From Pteria penguin (lineage: Eukaryota > Mollusca > Bivalvia > Pterioida > Pteriidae), in contig CM068592.1 in assembly GCA_035048485.1 (NCBI GenBank), forward strand, positions 36,960,001 to 37,024,000: a stretch of DNA of 64,000 nucleotides, in the 5' to 3' direction. The notes beneath the pieces are model-generated. The model saw nothing but the letters and a program-made list of their open reading frames with translations. It ran no database searches and had not been told where the DNA came from. Positions 36,401 to 49,205 of the stretch are shown piece after piece. The translations under genes and the position numbers were made by a program. The first letter of the stretch is position 1, and every line of letters begins with the position of its first letter.

Positions 36401-37484
36401 TTCTATCTACATTGTTAACAAATCACGACATACAAACCCTCATAATAGCGAGTTCCCATCATGCTTTACAAGTTATATTATTTCTGCTGAGGGTTCAGGA
36501 AGGTCGAGTATATGAATACGTACTAAAACTATGCGGCGACTGAAATCTGCGACGTTAGTACAGGTATTGTTTTAATATGAATAATAAATTACAGGTAAGT
36601 ATGCAGGTGTAATAACTTACCTGTCACGACCCGGGACAATATCGTCCCTAGACAGTACAACAAACTCAAATCTTGCAAGTATATCATCTTCATCTTTCTG
36701 TTTTTTTTCTTCAATTTATATTCGTTTAAAATTCCCTTTTGGCAATCTTTCAATCATTTGTAGAATCTTCTAATTGTAAATCCTTCATCTGACAAATTAG
36801 GTGAAAATATTTATTTCACCAAAAAATAAAAATTAAGTAAATTTAAAAAATCCGTCCTTGCACGATCAAAATTCTAAATATCCAGGTTTTTTGCTGTTTG
36901 TCAATTACTTTGGTAAAATGAATTGATCTTGTACACACATCAGCCTTTGTCCTCGTCGGTTACCATACTACATCGAAGTCTTAGAAATAAAGGGGCTGTT
37001 AAATATTAGACTCAGTTATGTTTTCATACCCCATGCGCACGCTCCTGCTTGCTTGCAATGGTACAAATAATGTTATGCTACGAGAGCGTTTAGTTTTTGT
37101 CTGTATGTAACATGAACGCAGTTGATTATCCGTGGGGAGATCTAGAGCTTTGATAAGCCAGGAGCGGATCTACTAGCGTGGGGCTATTAACGAAACAGGT
37201 GAACCATCGCAGAGCACTTTAAACACGCTTCTCTTGTCGTAGTTATTAAGTGTTGGTGTATTTTATGGAGTGATTTGTTCTATTGATTTAACATGGCGAA
37301 GATTCATATTTGATGATTTCTTGTTGTTTTAATTATGTATTTTTACATTTAGATGTTTTTGTAGTTGTGTGTTGCTGTTTGTTAATTTTATCGATTTTTT
37401 ATTTTCTTTAGGGTATATTAATTAATGACCTCATAATTCAGGTTTTGTGTACACGCGGAGGAGAGATGTAAGGGGATGGGATGT
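33408..37484. other. Long AT-rich stretch without recognised genes
   Basis: It holds (CATT)n at 33535-33562 and a GAC/GAT triplet run at 34399-34445. A slightly CpG-richer patch at about 33740-34110 carries CCATTTT and GCCATCTTGG motifs that resemble YY1 sites and could be a promoter or first exon. No coding exon is supported. Confidence 0.4.
34399..34445. repeat. (GAC)n/(GAT)n trinucleotide run
   Basis: An imperfect GAC run changes into GAT. An ATG at its start opens a 27-codon frame (MTSTTTPATTTT, then a hydrophobic patch) that stops quickly. I do not call it a gene. Confidence 0.9.
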
Positions 37485-38110
37485 ACCAGGATCACTTTGA
37501 TAACATTTTATTCAGACTCTGGGGCTCGTATGATAACGTTTTATTCAGACTCTGGGGCTCGTATGAAAAAATTTTATTCCGACGCTGGGGCTCGCATGAT
37601 AACATTTTATCCTGACGCTGGGGCTCGTATGATAACATTTTATTCAGACTCTGGGGCTCGTATGATAACATTTTATTCAGACTCTGGGGCTCGTATAACA
37701 TTTTATTCAGACTCTGGGGCTCGTATAACATTTTATTCAGACTCTGGGGCTCGTATGATAACATTTTATTCAGACTCTGGGGCGCGTATGATAACATTTT
37801 ATCCAGACGCTGGGGCGCGTATGATAACATTTTATCCTGACGCTGGGGCTCGTATGATAACACTTTATTCAGACTCTGGGGCGCGTATGATAACATTTTA
37901 TCCTGACGCTGGGGCTCGTATGATAACACTTTATTCAGACTCTGGGGCTCGCATGATAACATTTTATCCTGACGCTGGGGCTCGTATGATAACATTTCAT
38001 TCAGACTCTGGGGCTCGTATGATACATTTTATTCAGACCCTTGGGCTCGTATGATAACATTTTATTCAGACTCCGGGGCTCGTATGATAACATTACTCAG
38101 ACTCTGGGGT
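37485..38110. repeat. Minisatellite, 33-bp unit, ~19 copies
   Basis: The unit contains TTCAGACTCTGGGGCTCGTA and TGATAACATTTTA. Two variants alternate (CAGACTCT and CTGACGCT). Some units lost 6 bp (TATGATAACA to TATAACA-type). Long frames on both strands (192 and 167 codons) arise because the unit is 11 codons. Confidence 0.96.
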
Positions 38111-38378
38111 TTGTATGGTTTTGCTCTGCTTTTGACAATTTATTGCGGCATGGGAAAAAGAGCATCGCAATATGGGATTTGAACCCGGATCTTTTTCGCT
38201 GTAGATGAATAAATCCCTATCCCAAATCTGTCCCGTTTATCATTTCCAGAACTTATATTGTAAAACATACTCTCACACTTTATCTGTAGTGGAGGATTTT
38301 TAAGCAATTTTTCTTTACTTATTATGTCGGTCGCTTATTTGATTAAATGATTCCTCTCCTCTGCTATAATACTTTTCA

Positions 38379-38615
38379 CTAAAAGAAACAACACAAACAC
38401 TCTTTGCCGCAAATTTTCGGCCTCCTGGCCTTTATCAAGCAATTGTTAGAAAAGTACAGAAGAACTATGTAACATCCATCTTTACATGTCTAATATAAAC
38501 AATAGACATGTAAAGATGGATGTTACATAGTTCTTCTGTACTTTTCTAACAATTGCTTGATAAAGGCCAGGAGGCCGAAAATTTGCGGCAAAGAGTGTTT
38601 GTGTCTTTTAGTGTA
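38379..38615. mobile_element. Fold-back element with ~107-115-bp arms and a 10-base loop
   Basis: The left arm ends at 38492 and the right arm starts at 38503, separated by ATATAAACAA. From the loop out to GAGTGTTTGTGT the arms look perfectly complementary, including CGGCCTCCTGGCCTTTATCA on the left. A 5-base indel then separates a further matching CTTTTAGTG. A transcript across it would form a long dsRNA hairpin. It may be a fold-back transposon or an inverted-duplication artefact. No coding function is seen. Confidence 0.93.
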
Positions 38616-40845
38616 TTTTACTTCCCTTTGGAGGACTACTTATTCTATAATACTTTTCAAACAAGAGTTTATGGATTTATGAATGATATAACATATTTGT
38701 ATGATAAATGTTGTTGTCAGTATTTATCAAATTTATCTCGTAACATTTTCTTTAGATAATAATTTGGTATTGTTAGGTTGACTTCCATTGACTCGTTTTC
38801 GTGAAGTTATATCAATGGTAACATTGGTGCGCTAATTGTATGCCGTCACATTTCATATGCTAGACTTGATCAGACAGAAGGATAATGGGAGAAATAATGT
38901 TAATTAAATAAAAAAATAAAACAAAACGAAACCTTCTCAATGAAAAAAAAAAAGGGGGGGGGGTGCGGCTCTCGTTCTTTTTTTCTTGCACGTTTGTGCT
39001 TAGTTCATTTATTTGTTTTGTAGAGACAGGTCCTGTATCTTATTCATTCACGTTGAGTTGAGTGTGAAAAGAAGGATGGTTGTCATTCGAAACGAATTCA
39101 TTCTTTAAAAGTTGTAAACATATTCTTAAGTTAACTTGTTATCTGTCATTGACGCGTCAGCTTGTGTAAAGTTTACTACTGTACACGAATATGATAAACT
39201 TCATGTCAAAAGTATATAAACAGAAAATTTAACGGATAAATTATCTTCAACAAAAAATAACATTCCATGCCACCCCTTCCTTTTATGGTGACGACTCTAC
39301 CCCCTGGATCGGCCATCTACAACGTGGATCACTGATAAGAACAAAGCAGATCGCTGATTGGTCGGTAAGTTTAAAGTCCTTCAGATTCGGGTTCGATATT
39401 TACAAACAAACGCGCCCGAGATGCTTGGAGCATTAACAATTTTCTTTCTTCTCCCACTTTTGTTAGAACTGGAAAATATTTTACAAGTATTGTAATCAGC
39501 ACTTATTTACATCCCTAGCGCCGAGTGTGAAGTTATGGTACTTGTTAGACATAAAACGCTCGCAAATCATAACATCCCTAGTACCAGAGCTCATTGCTAC
39601 ATGTGTATTAATACAATTTCAGCGTATATTTCTGTTTCGTTTCAACATTTCGTTCTGTAATATTTCAAGTATATAGTCAGTTGCGGCACCATTCTGAATC
39701 TAATTTATGACGTTTTGTCAAACGCCTTTGTTGTAGATGATCAAGGATTCATTGGTAAATTTAGGGCTGGAATCAAAGTTGCTGTTTAAAGTTTACTTGT
39801 CTTTTCTTTACGTTTCACGTTTATCTGTGAAAAAAAAGTTCAACTGGAATAGCTCCTTTAGGTAGATATATGCAAACAATTAAATCATATAGCATGTGAA
39901 TATATTGTTTTCGTACCCATATTAACATGTAACTAAGAGAACACCTTCCAAAATAGTGTGATACCAGAGAACATCCGAATATGCAAGGCGCGAAACACAT
40001 TCGGAAAGCCTCGAGGAGTACATTGTAGGCCGTCTTCCACAAAAGTGTATTTATTCAATTTAGACATTATGAATTCTTCATCTGTTGATCGAGTTTGACT
40101 CTAACGACTCAGAATTTAGTAAAAAAAAAAAGAGTTCTTTAAACTGTTTCCCTGCAAATAACTCGATAACTTTGAAGTTCGATTCCTAATATTTGCAAGG
40201 AATTTGATTCTGTTCAATAGAAACTTTTTCTCGATATAAAATCTTCGCAACAGCACAGATACCTCAAAGTATTAAAATGTAAAAATAATTCGTTAAATTA
40301 ACTTAAGTAAATAGGTAGTATTGTAGTTATAAGTTGCTGTATGTGTTTCAAATGAATGAAAATTGAGGAGAATTATATTCAAATAAATATGCCACTATAA
40401 TATGTTGCATGATTTGTTTGTTTGGTTTTTTTTGTTTTGTTGTTATTGCTGCTGTTGCTATCATATGGTGGCGACACCTGCCTGGTGCATAACTTCAGGA
40501 AATTTTACCTAAGCAACATAATAAAATAACATGGACCTTGGTTTACACTACAAAAAGGAGTCCAACGGACACTGAAGTAGAGGATAATAACTCAACTTGT
40601 AAATCCGGACCGAAGACCGGAGTCGGACCCTTGTCCTCAAGGTTGAAGTCCAATGCCCCTATGTCACAGGGCTAAAAATGATCGTAATGTTTTTTTGGAT
40701 AACTTCAGGAAACTAAAGGAGTTTTTTTTTATCTCTTATTCTATCCCGTATTAAATTGTTGAATTACACCTGACGTTGGTATCCAGCCGACAGGAGATGC
40801 TGATGGATACCGAACTCCTTCGTCATCATGCCATTGATTCTTTGT
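38616..40845. other. Single-copy AT-rich region
   Basis: A G9 run lies near 38955. Frames at 38553-38759 and 39821-40042 have no recognised domain. Confidence 0.45.
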
Positions 40846-43800
40846 AATGTTGCGGTGTTGCTACAATACCAATGAATCCTGTTTTTACTTTGTGTTATGA
40901 CTACAATGCCAATGATTCCTGTATTTACTTTGTGGTGTTGCTATAATACCAATGATTCCTGTTTTTACTTTGTGGTATAACTACAATGCAAACGATTCCT
41001 GTTTTTATTTTGTGGTATGACTACAATGCCAATGATTCCTGTTTTTACTTTGTGGTGTTGCTGCAATGCCAGTGATTCCTGTTTTTACTTTGTGGTGTTG
41101 CTGCAATGCCAGTGATTCCTGTTTTTACTTTGTGGTATGACTACAATGCCAATGATTCCTGTTTTTACTTTGTGGTGTTGCTGCAATGCCATTGATTCCT
41201 GTTTTTACTTTGTGGTATGATTACAATGCCAATGATTCCTGTTTTTACTTTGTGGTGTTGCTATAATACCAATGATACCTGCTTTTACTTTGTGGTATGA
41301 CTACAATGCCAATGATTCCTGTTTTTACTTTGTGGTATTGCTATAATACCAATGATACCTGCTTTTACTTTGTGGTATGATTACAATGCCAATGATTCCT
41401 GTTTTACTTTGTGGTGTTGCTGCAAAGCCAATGATTCCTGTTTTTACTTTGTGGTGTTGCTGCAATGCCAGTGATTCCTGTTTTTACTTTGTGGTGTTGC
41501 TGCAATGCCAATGATTCCTGTTTTTACTTTGTGGTATGACTACAATGCCAGTGATTCCTGTTTTTACTTTGTGGTGTTGCTGCAATGCCAATGATTCCTG
41601 TTTTACTTTGTGGTGTTGCTGCAATGCCAGTGATTCCTGTTTTTACTTTGTGGTGTTGCTGCAATGCCAATGATTCCTGTTTTTACATTGTGGTATGACT
41701 ACAATGCCAGTGATTCCTGTTTTTACTTTGTGGTGTTGCTGCAATGCCAGTGATTCCTGTTTTTACTTTGTGGTGTTGCTGCAATGCCAATGATTCCTGT
41801 TTTTACTTTGTGGTATGACTACAATGCCAATGATTCCTGTTTTTACTTTGTGGTGTTGCTACAATGCCAGTGATGCCTGTTTTTACTTTGTGGTATGACT
41901 ACAATGCCAATGATTCCTGTTTTTACTTTGTGGTGTTGCTGCAATGCCAATGATTCCTGTTTTTACTTTGTGGTGTTGCTGCAATGCCAGTGATTCCTGT
42001 TTTTACTTTGTGGTGTTGCTGCAATGCCAATGATTCCTGTTTTTACTTTGTGGTATGACTACAATGCCAGTGATTCCTGTTTTTACTTTGTGGTGTTGCT
42101 GCAATGCCAATGATTCCTGTTTTACTTTGTGGTGTTGCTGCAATGCCAGTGATTCCTGTTTTTACTTTGTGGTGTTGCTGCAATGCCAATGATTCCTGTT
42201 TTTACATTGTGGTATGACTACAATGCCAGTGATTCCTGTTTTTACTTTGTGGTGTTGCTGCAATGCCAGTGATTCCTGTTTTTACTTTGTGGTGTTGCTG
42301 CAATGCCAATGATTCCTGTTTTTACTTTGTGGTGTTGCTACAATGCCAGTGATGCCTGTTTTTACTTTGTGGTATGACTACAATGCCAATGATTCCTGTA
42401 TTTACTTTGTGGTGTTGCTGCAATGCCAATGATTCCTGTTTTTACATTGTGGTGTTGCTGCAATGCCAGTGATGCCTGTTTTTACTTTGTGGTATGACTA
42501 CAATGCCAGTGATTCCTGTTTTTACTTTGTGGTGTTGCTACAATGCCAGTGATGCCTGTTTTTACTTTGTGGTATGACTACAATGCCAGTGATTCCTGTT
42601 TTGACTTTGTGGTATGACTACAGTGCCAATGATTCCTGTTTATACTTTGTGGTGTTGCTGCAATGCCAGTGATGCCTGTTTTTACTTTGTGGTGTTGCTA
42701 CAATGCCAATGATTCCTATTTTTACTGTGGTATTGCTACAATAACAGTGATTACTGTTTTTAATTTGTGGTATGACTAAAATGCCAATGATACCTGTTTT
42801 TTTGCTTATGGTATGATTACAATGCCAATGATTCTTGATTTTACTTTGTGGTGTTGCTATAATACCAATGATTCCTGTTTTGTACTTGTGGTATGTCTAC
42901 AATGCCAATCATTCTTGTTTATACTTTGTGGTGTTGCTGCAATGCCAATGATTCCTGGTTTTACTTTGTAGTATGACTACAATGCCAATGATTCCTGTTT
43001 TTACTTTGTGGTAAGACTACAATGCCAATGATTCCTGTTTTTACTTTGTGGTGTTGCTGCAATGCCAATGATTCCTGTTTTTACTTTGTGGTGTTGCTTC
43101 AATGCCAATGATTCCTGTTTTTACTTTCTGGTATGACTACAATGTCAGTGATTCCTGTTTTCACTTTGTGGTATGACTACAATGCCAATGATTCGTATTT
43201 TTACTTTGTGGTGTTGCTGCAATGCCAATGATTCCTGTTTTCACTTTGTGGTATGACTACAATGCCAATGATTCTTGTTTTACTTTGTGGTGTTGCTGCA
43301 ATGCCAGTGATTCCTGGTTTTACTTTGTAGTATGACTACAATGCCAATGATTCCTGTTTTACTTTGTGGTGTTGCTACAATGCCAATGATTCCTGTTTTT
43401 ACTTTGTGGTGTTGCTGCAATGCCAGTGATGCCTGTTTTTACTTTGTGGTGTTGCTATAATACCAATGATTCCTGTTTTTACTTTGTGGTATGACTACAA
43501 TGCCAATGATTCCTGTTTTTACTTTGTAGTGTTGCTACAGTGCCAATGATTCCTGTTTTTACTTTGTAGTGTTGCTGCAATGCCAATGATTCCTGTTTTT
43601 ACTTTGTGGTATGACTACAATGCCAGTGATGCCTGTTTTTACTTTGTGGTATGACTACAATGCCAATGATTCCTGTTTTTACTTTGTGGTGTTGCTGCAA
43701 TGCCAGTGATGCCTGTTTTTACTTTGTGGTGTTGCTATAATACCAATGATTCCTGTTTTTACTTTGTGGTATGACTACAATGCCAATGATTCCTGTTTTT

Positions 43801-44462
43801 ACTTTGTGGTGTTGCTGCAATGCCAGTGATTCCTGTTTTACTTTGTGGTGTTGCTGCAATGCCAATGATTCTTGTTTTTACTTTGTGGTGTTGCTGCAAT
43901 GCCAATGATTCCTGTTTTTACTTTGTGGTGTTGCTACAATGCCAATGATTCCTGTTTTTACTTTGTGGTATGACTACAATGCCAATGATTCCTGTTTTTA
44001 CTTTGTGGTGTTGCTGCAATGCCAGTGATTCCTGTTTTACTTTGTGGTGTTGCTGCAATGCCAATGATTCTTGTTTTGACTTTGTGGTATGACTACAATG
44101 CCAATGATTCCTGTTTTTACTTTGTGGTGTTGCTACAATGCCAATGATTCCTGTTTTTACTTTGTGGTATGACTACAATGCCAATGATTCCTGTTTTTAC
44201 TTTGTGGTGCTGCTATAATACCATTGATACCTGTTTTTACTTTGTGGTGTTGCTGCAATGCCAATGATTCCTGTTTTTACTTTGTGGTGTTGCTGCAATG
44301 CCAATGATTCCTGTTTTTACTTTGTGGTGTTGCTGCAATGCCAATGATTCCTGTTTTTACTTTGTGGTGTTGCTGCAATGCCAGTGATTCCTGTTTTTAC
44401 TTTGTGGTGTTGCTGCAATGCCAATGATTACTGTTTTTACTCTGTGATATTGCTACAATGCC
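40846..44462. repeat. 3.6-kb satellite array, 40-bp unit, ~90 copies
   Basis: The monomer is TGATTCCTGTTTTTACTTTG followed by TGG + one of two 10-base modules (TGTTGCTGC-type or TATGACTAC-type) + AATGCCAA/G. The two types are interspersed. Single-T deletions give 39-bp monomers that mark larger duplications. A block at about 41430-41810 recurs 519 bp to the right, and a pattern near 43430-43520 recurs 280 bp (seven units) on. Both ends grade into degenerate units. There is no long open frame, because 40 is not a multiple of three. Confidence 0.97.
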
Positions 44463-45165
44463 GCAGCGGAGTGCTGCCCTGTTATCTACATGCATTTGTA
44501 TCTGATTTCGACATATGACAATTATGGTACTTTTAGCCCTGAAGGATATGTAATACCGCTAACAAAATCTGCATCCGTGATATGATAGCATGCAGCGTGA
44601 TTCTGTAGGAACACGACAGATACATTTTACAGGCATAGTGTTGTTAGTGTATACAGACGGCAATGGTGTTTATCAAATATTTAGGTACCTCAAACTAAAT
44701 CTATAAACACGCGAAATACAGCTATTATATAAAGCAAACCCAGGTGATCATTGCAATGGTGAGTTTAGTGAGGGAAATTATACCTTTCGCCAAGATCTTC
44801 TCGAAATGACACAAATGCGATGTGTAATTTTCAACGATCTGAGAAGCAAGGAAAACTTATAAATCAAATGAAATTATATCCTGGGGCAGGATTCGTCCTT
44901 AAATAATTTATAGTAGATATCGAAGCTTTTATGAACTTGAATGCCACCTTTGCATATCGGTACACTGTCTTTATTATGCTTTTATGCTTTGTTATATTCA
45001 GTATTTTGTATACAATTTGAACATAAACAGGATCAAACACAAATGCATGGTCTGGCGTTCAAAAAACAAAATTGACCGCTACACCAATATTGTCCTATTA
45101 AAGGCTATCAATCTGTGTATTATATTCAAATTATATTCTATTCGATCTAATATGTATAGGGAAAT
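44463..45165. other. Spacer between two satellite arrays
   Basis: Single-copy, with no exon or repeat recognised. Confidence 0.55.
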
Positions 45166-46560
45166 AAAGAGATCCATTACTATTATGACACATTATATTA
45201 CGGTGGACATTCATCAATCCATTATTACTGTGGCTGATTATATCACGGTGGACATTCATCGATCCATTATTACTGTGGCTGATTATATCACGGTGGACAT
45301 TCATCAATCCATTATTACTGTGACACATTTTATCACGGTGGACATTCATCAATCCATTATTACTGCGACACATTTTATCACGGTGGACATTCATCAATCC
45401 ATTATTACTGCGACACATTATATCACGGTGGACATCCATCAATCCATTATTACCGTGACACATTATATCACGGTGGGCATTCATCAATCCATTATTACTG
45501 TGGCAGATCATATCACGGTGGATATCCATCAATCCATTATTACTGTGGCAGATTATATCACGGTAGACATTGATACGACCATTATCACTGTGACACATTA
45601 TATCACGGTGGACATTCATGAATCCATTATTACTGTGACACATTATATCACGGTGGATATCCATCAATCCATTATTACTGTGACACATTATATCACGGTA
45701 GACATTGATACGACCATTATCACTGTGACACATTATATCACGGTGGACATTCATGAATCCATTATTACTGTGACACATTATATCACGGTGGACATTCATC
45801 AATCCATTATTACTGTGACACATTTTATCACGGTGGGCATTCATCAATCCATTATTACTGTGGCAGATTATATCACGGTGGACATCCATCAATCCATTAT
45901 TACTGTGGCAGATTATATCACGGTGGACATTGATACGACCATAATCACTGTGACACATCATATCACGGTGGACATTCATTAACCCATTATTACTGTGGCA
46001 GATTTTATGACGGTGGACATTGATACGACCATTATCACTGAGACAGATTATATCATGGTGGACATTGATCCATTATCACTGTGACAGATTATATCACGGT
46101 GGACTTTGATCCATTATCACTGTGACAAGTTATATCACGGTGGACTGATCCATTATCACTGTGACAGGTTACATCACGGTGGACTGAGGCATTATTACTG
46201 TGACAGGTTACATCACGGTGGACTGAGGCATTATTACTGTGACAGGTTACATCACGGTGGACTGATCCATTATCACTGTGACAGGTTACATCACGGTGGA
46301 CTGATGCATTATCACTGTGACAGGTTATATCACGGTGGACTTTGATGGATCCATTATCACTGTGACATATTATATCACAGTAGGCATTGACTGACCCACT
46401 TTGACAGGTTTTATCATAGAAGACATAGATCGATCCTGGAACAAATTGTGTCACATTGAACATGGATGGATCCGTTCCATTGTACTGTGACAGTTTATAT
46501 CAATTTTGACATTGATGGATGGATTACCACTGTGACATATTATTCCACAGTGGACATTGA
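45166..46560. repeat. Satellite array, 45-bp unit, then 36-42-bp units
   Basis: To about 46000 there are 18 or so 45-bp units containing CATTCATCAATCCATTATTA, CTGTGACACATT and ATATCACGGTGGA. A variant with ATTGATACGACCATTATCAC appears at intervals. To the right the units shorten (GGACTGATCCATTATCACTG) and then decay. The 332- and 282-codon frames on opposite strands result from the 15-codon unit and have no splice or start context. Confidence 0.96.
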
Positions 46561-48013
46561 TAGATGCAGAATATGTCAAAGTTTAAATTGAAAGATCTTT
46601 GAATTGCTTAAAGACCAGTATGTAACAAAAACTGTGTTCTGGTCCAGTTTGTAGATGCTATTTTCTGAAGTGCAAAAAGAACACCTTTCAGCGGAGTATC
46701 TTTCGGCTTACAATGCATTTTATCAATTAACTTTGAATGTCAGAAGAGTCCCTTCTTAGATGAAGAATAAATGCATAATATAGACACGGGATAGGTTTCA
46801 ATAATTACTAAAAATAATAATTCTCTTAGAGAAGTAAAGGACTCCTACGTCCTTCCATTACTACCGATGACTGGGCAATTACAGTAATTGTCCATTTTTG
46901 TAGAACAAGTTGAATGTATTCCAACCAACCGTTCTTAAATTTCTACATAGCCTGCATTGCATTAATGCCATAACTCTGAATCTCAGTAAACTAGATTGAT
47001 GCTATCACAGCATCATTAAGGTTGCAATCCTGCGATACGTCAAAACAGGACAGCAGAAACATGTCCCAGAAATGCATCAGGGTATATAGGTCGCATGGTT
47101 GTGACAGTTACTTGCATATTCATAGGCACAAAATAGTCGTTTATCTGTCTGTATTGTAGATAGTAGTATAGTGTGTGCACGGTAAGCGTTACCTGCATGC
47201 ATACTCAGGAAGGCCCTAGGACGTCGATGCACCGCCGTGACATGAAGATATGTAGTCTTCAGCTAAACATGGATTATATTTTAACCTGTTTCTATCAATT
47301 ATTTATGATGCTCTATTGTTTAGGGGGAAGACCATTCCATTAAGAAAAATAACCCTTGTATGAATATATGATAAAACTACTATAATCAATACATAAATGA
47401 ATAATGACATCGCATTGCCCTTTGGAGTCCATACTTTTGGCTGAGTTCTGGATGGTTAAGATCAGTTGACTCTCACATCAACGTCTCTTGTGGAAGCTAT
47501 GATGAGTATTATTTAGGATTTTGCGTTTTTCTAGATGTTACATGAATTTCGATTCAAAATATGTCCAAGCACCTTACAAGTCACGTAAGTTAGACCCGCA
47601 AGTCTCTTGTGTTGCTTCTCCTCTTGCAGACGGGAACCACTATGGATGTCTTCCCCTCCAATGGTATAGAGATTTGGTTTAGAAGCTTGGTTATATCAAA
47701 TAATGAGAAGAAAAGTTTATTTAAAGTCCCTGCACAGAAGTATTTGGAAGACGTCCTCCCTTGTCATTTTGAATATATTTTTCATTAAAATTGTACATTT
47801 TTGTGTGCAGGTCCTTGGTGATTTGTGTCATACAACTTTGTCAGATGTCTTCTGTTTTCTTTCTATTACATACATGTACATACATCTAGGTGATCAACAT
47901 GCCATAATCGTGGTCAGAAATTTGGAAGTTGCAAAATGATCTTTGTATACGTTTTTGTCAATTGGTAGGGAGGAGCTGTCTAGAAGACAGTTTTCTATAG
48001 GCCTAAACAGATG
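46561..48013. other. Single-copy region, nothing firmly recognised
   Basis: A 35-bp string at about 47828-47862 (CTTTGTCAGATGTCTTCTGT at its core) recurs near 52848-52883. It is probably a fragment of an unrecognised dispersed repeat. Confidence 0.4.
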
Positions 48014-48282
48014 GCAATTTCCTCCCGTTGGCGGCCATCTTGAATGTCATATTACTCTGTAATTTCATGCATGATTCAACAAAAATGGATAATTCTTCAA
48101 GACGATTTCAAAAAGTAAACTTGTTAATTTCTTTTCAAATTTGTCAATATCATCTATTTTTCGAAATTATTAAAGCATCATATGAGAAATTACGAATATC
48201 TTTTGCAAATGAACAGCTCGAAAATGGTTAGACTATGAGAGAAGTTATGGTTTGACTCATAAGATGGCCGACAACGGGAGGT
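48014..48282. mobile_element. MITE-like element with ~20-bp terminal inverted repeats
   Basis: The left end is CCTCCCGTTGGCGGCCATCT and the right end AGATGGCCGACAACGGGAGG, inverted with one mismatch. The element is 269 bp with an AT-rich interior and no coding capacity. Each TIR contains GGCCATCTT, which resembles a YY1 site. No target-site duplication is evident. Confidence 0.7.
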
Positions 48283-49094
48283 AACAACAACGGATTCTGA
48301 CCTACTAAAAACTATTAAAGGTCCCTATCATTAGAGATAAAAACTTATTTATTTAATTCCGTAACTACTTCTATTTCTTGACGTCAGCTGACGATAAAAT
48401 CACAGCGCCAAGTGGTTAATAAAAGACGATCTTCTAATTTTCATTAATTACTTTTATCAATATTAGTTAAAACGTTGTTGTCAAGTAAAGAGATATTCAT
48501 GATGAATAACTGCTAAAAGGTACAAATAACATGTATTTTTAATTTCTCGTTTCTTGGAAGATGTACTAAAACATCAGCCTCTCTTTTATCAGAAATTCTG
48601 ATACTCCTTCAGATCCTTCAAGTACGATGAATTGCATGTATTTCCAGGGTGCAGAGTTTACTTGCGCACTTTTGCAAACGGATGTAAAAGATTTGCGATA
48701 GTTCATGTCCCTATAATGTATCGAATTGTCACACAGCTAGCAGCCTTTCGAAATTTTGTTTATAACAGCCAGATGTCTTTAATTTGGGAAAGATATTCTA
48801 TGATTGGATGACATGAGGATGCCCTATTTCGCTTACAATGGAGTTAATGTGCCAATGAATGGTCCAGTGATTGGCATAACACATTTTTTGTATCCTGCGA
48901 AAGACTGGACTCTTAAAAGGACACCATTAGGTTCGGTTCTTGGAACTTTTCGGCTTAAAGTATAATTTGTTTTAAAAAATATAAATGTAAATGTATGTTC
49001 TTCTCAATGTTGCTGGAAATCAGGGTTGTTCAGATACAGTAGACAGTTTAAAATTAAAAAAAAAAGTGACACAGTTTTCAGTTAGGGGATACAT
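48283..49094. other. Single-copy AT-rich spacer
   Basis: Nothing recognised. Confidence 0.5.
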
Positions 49095-49205
49095 GTACTG
49101 TGTTTGATTGTTTCCTACAGGTATACCGAGATTATTCTGGTAGAAAATGGTGCTTTCCAACGGTATAAACACGGTATACCTGTCGGGAACAATCAAGCAC
49201 AGTAC
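49095..49205. repeat. Short fold-back, 34-bp arms
   Basis: GTACTGTGTTTGATTGTTTC (49095 on, arm to 49128) pairs with 49172-49205, about 31 of 34 positions complementary, around a 43-base loop. It could be a small MITE or a structured RNA. The sequence alone does not decide. Confidence 0.8.

Noticed and set aside
37476..38054. A 192-codon frame of 11-residue repeats, with a 167-codon frame on the other strand, suggesting a repetitive protein.
   Set aside because: The DNA is a 33-bp minisatellite. Frames stay open on both strands and there is no gene context.
38165..38215. Minus-strand GGGTTCAAATCCC, an exact tRNA B-box match, considered as a tRNA or SINE.
   Set aside because: No A box lies at the right distance and no cloverleaf can be drawn. 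A chance match or very decayed remnant is likelier.
40846..44462. Regular short repeats with alternating modules, considered as a CRISPR-like array.
   Set aside because: Spacers are not unique, the repeat and module are contiguous tandem units, the genome is eukaryotic and no cas genes are present.
44984..45982. A 332-codon frame of 15-residue repeats, the longest in the window.
   Set aside because: It is a 45-bp satellite read in frame. The opposite strand is equally open, and the first part before the array shows no signal peptide or domain.
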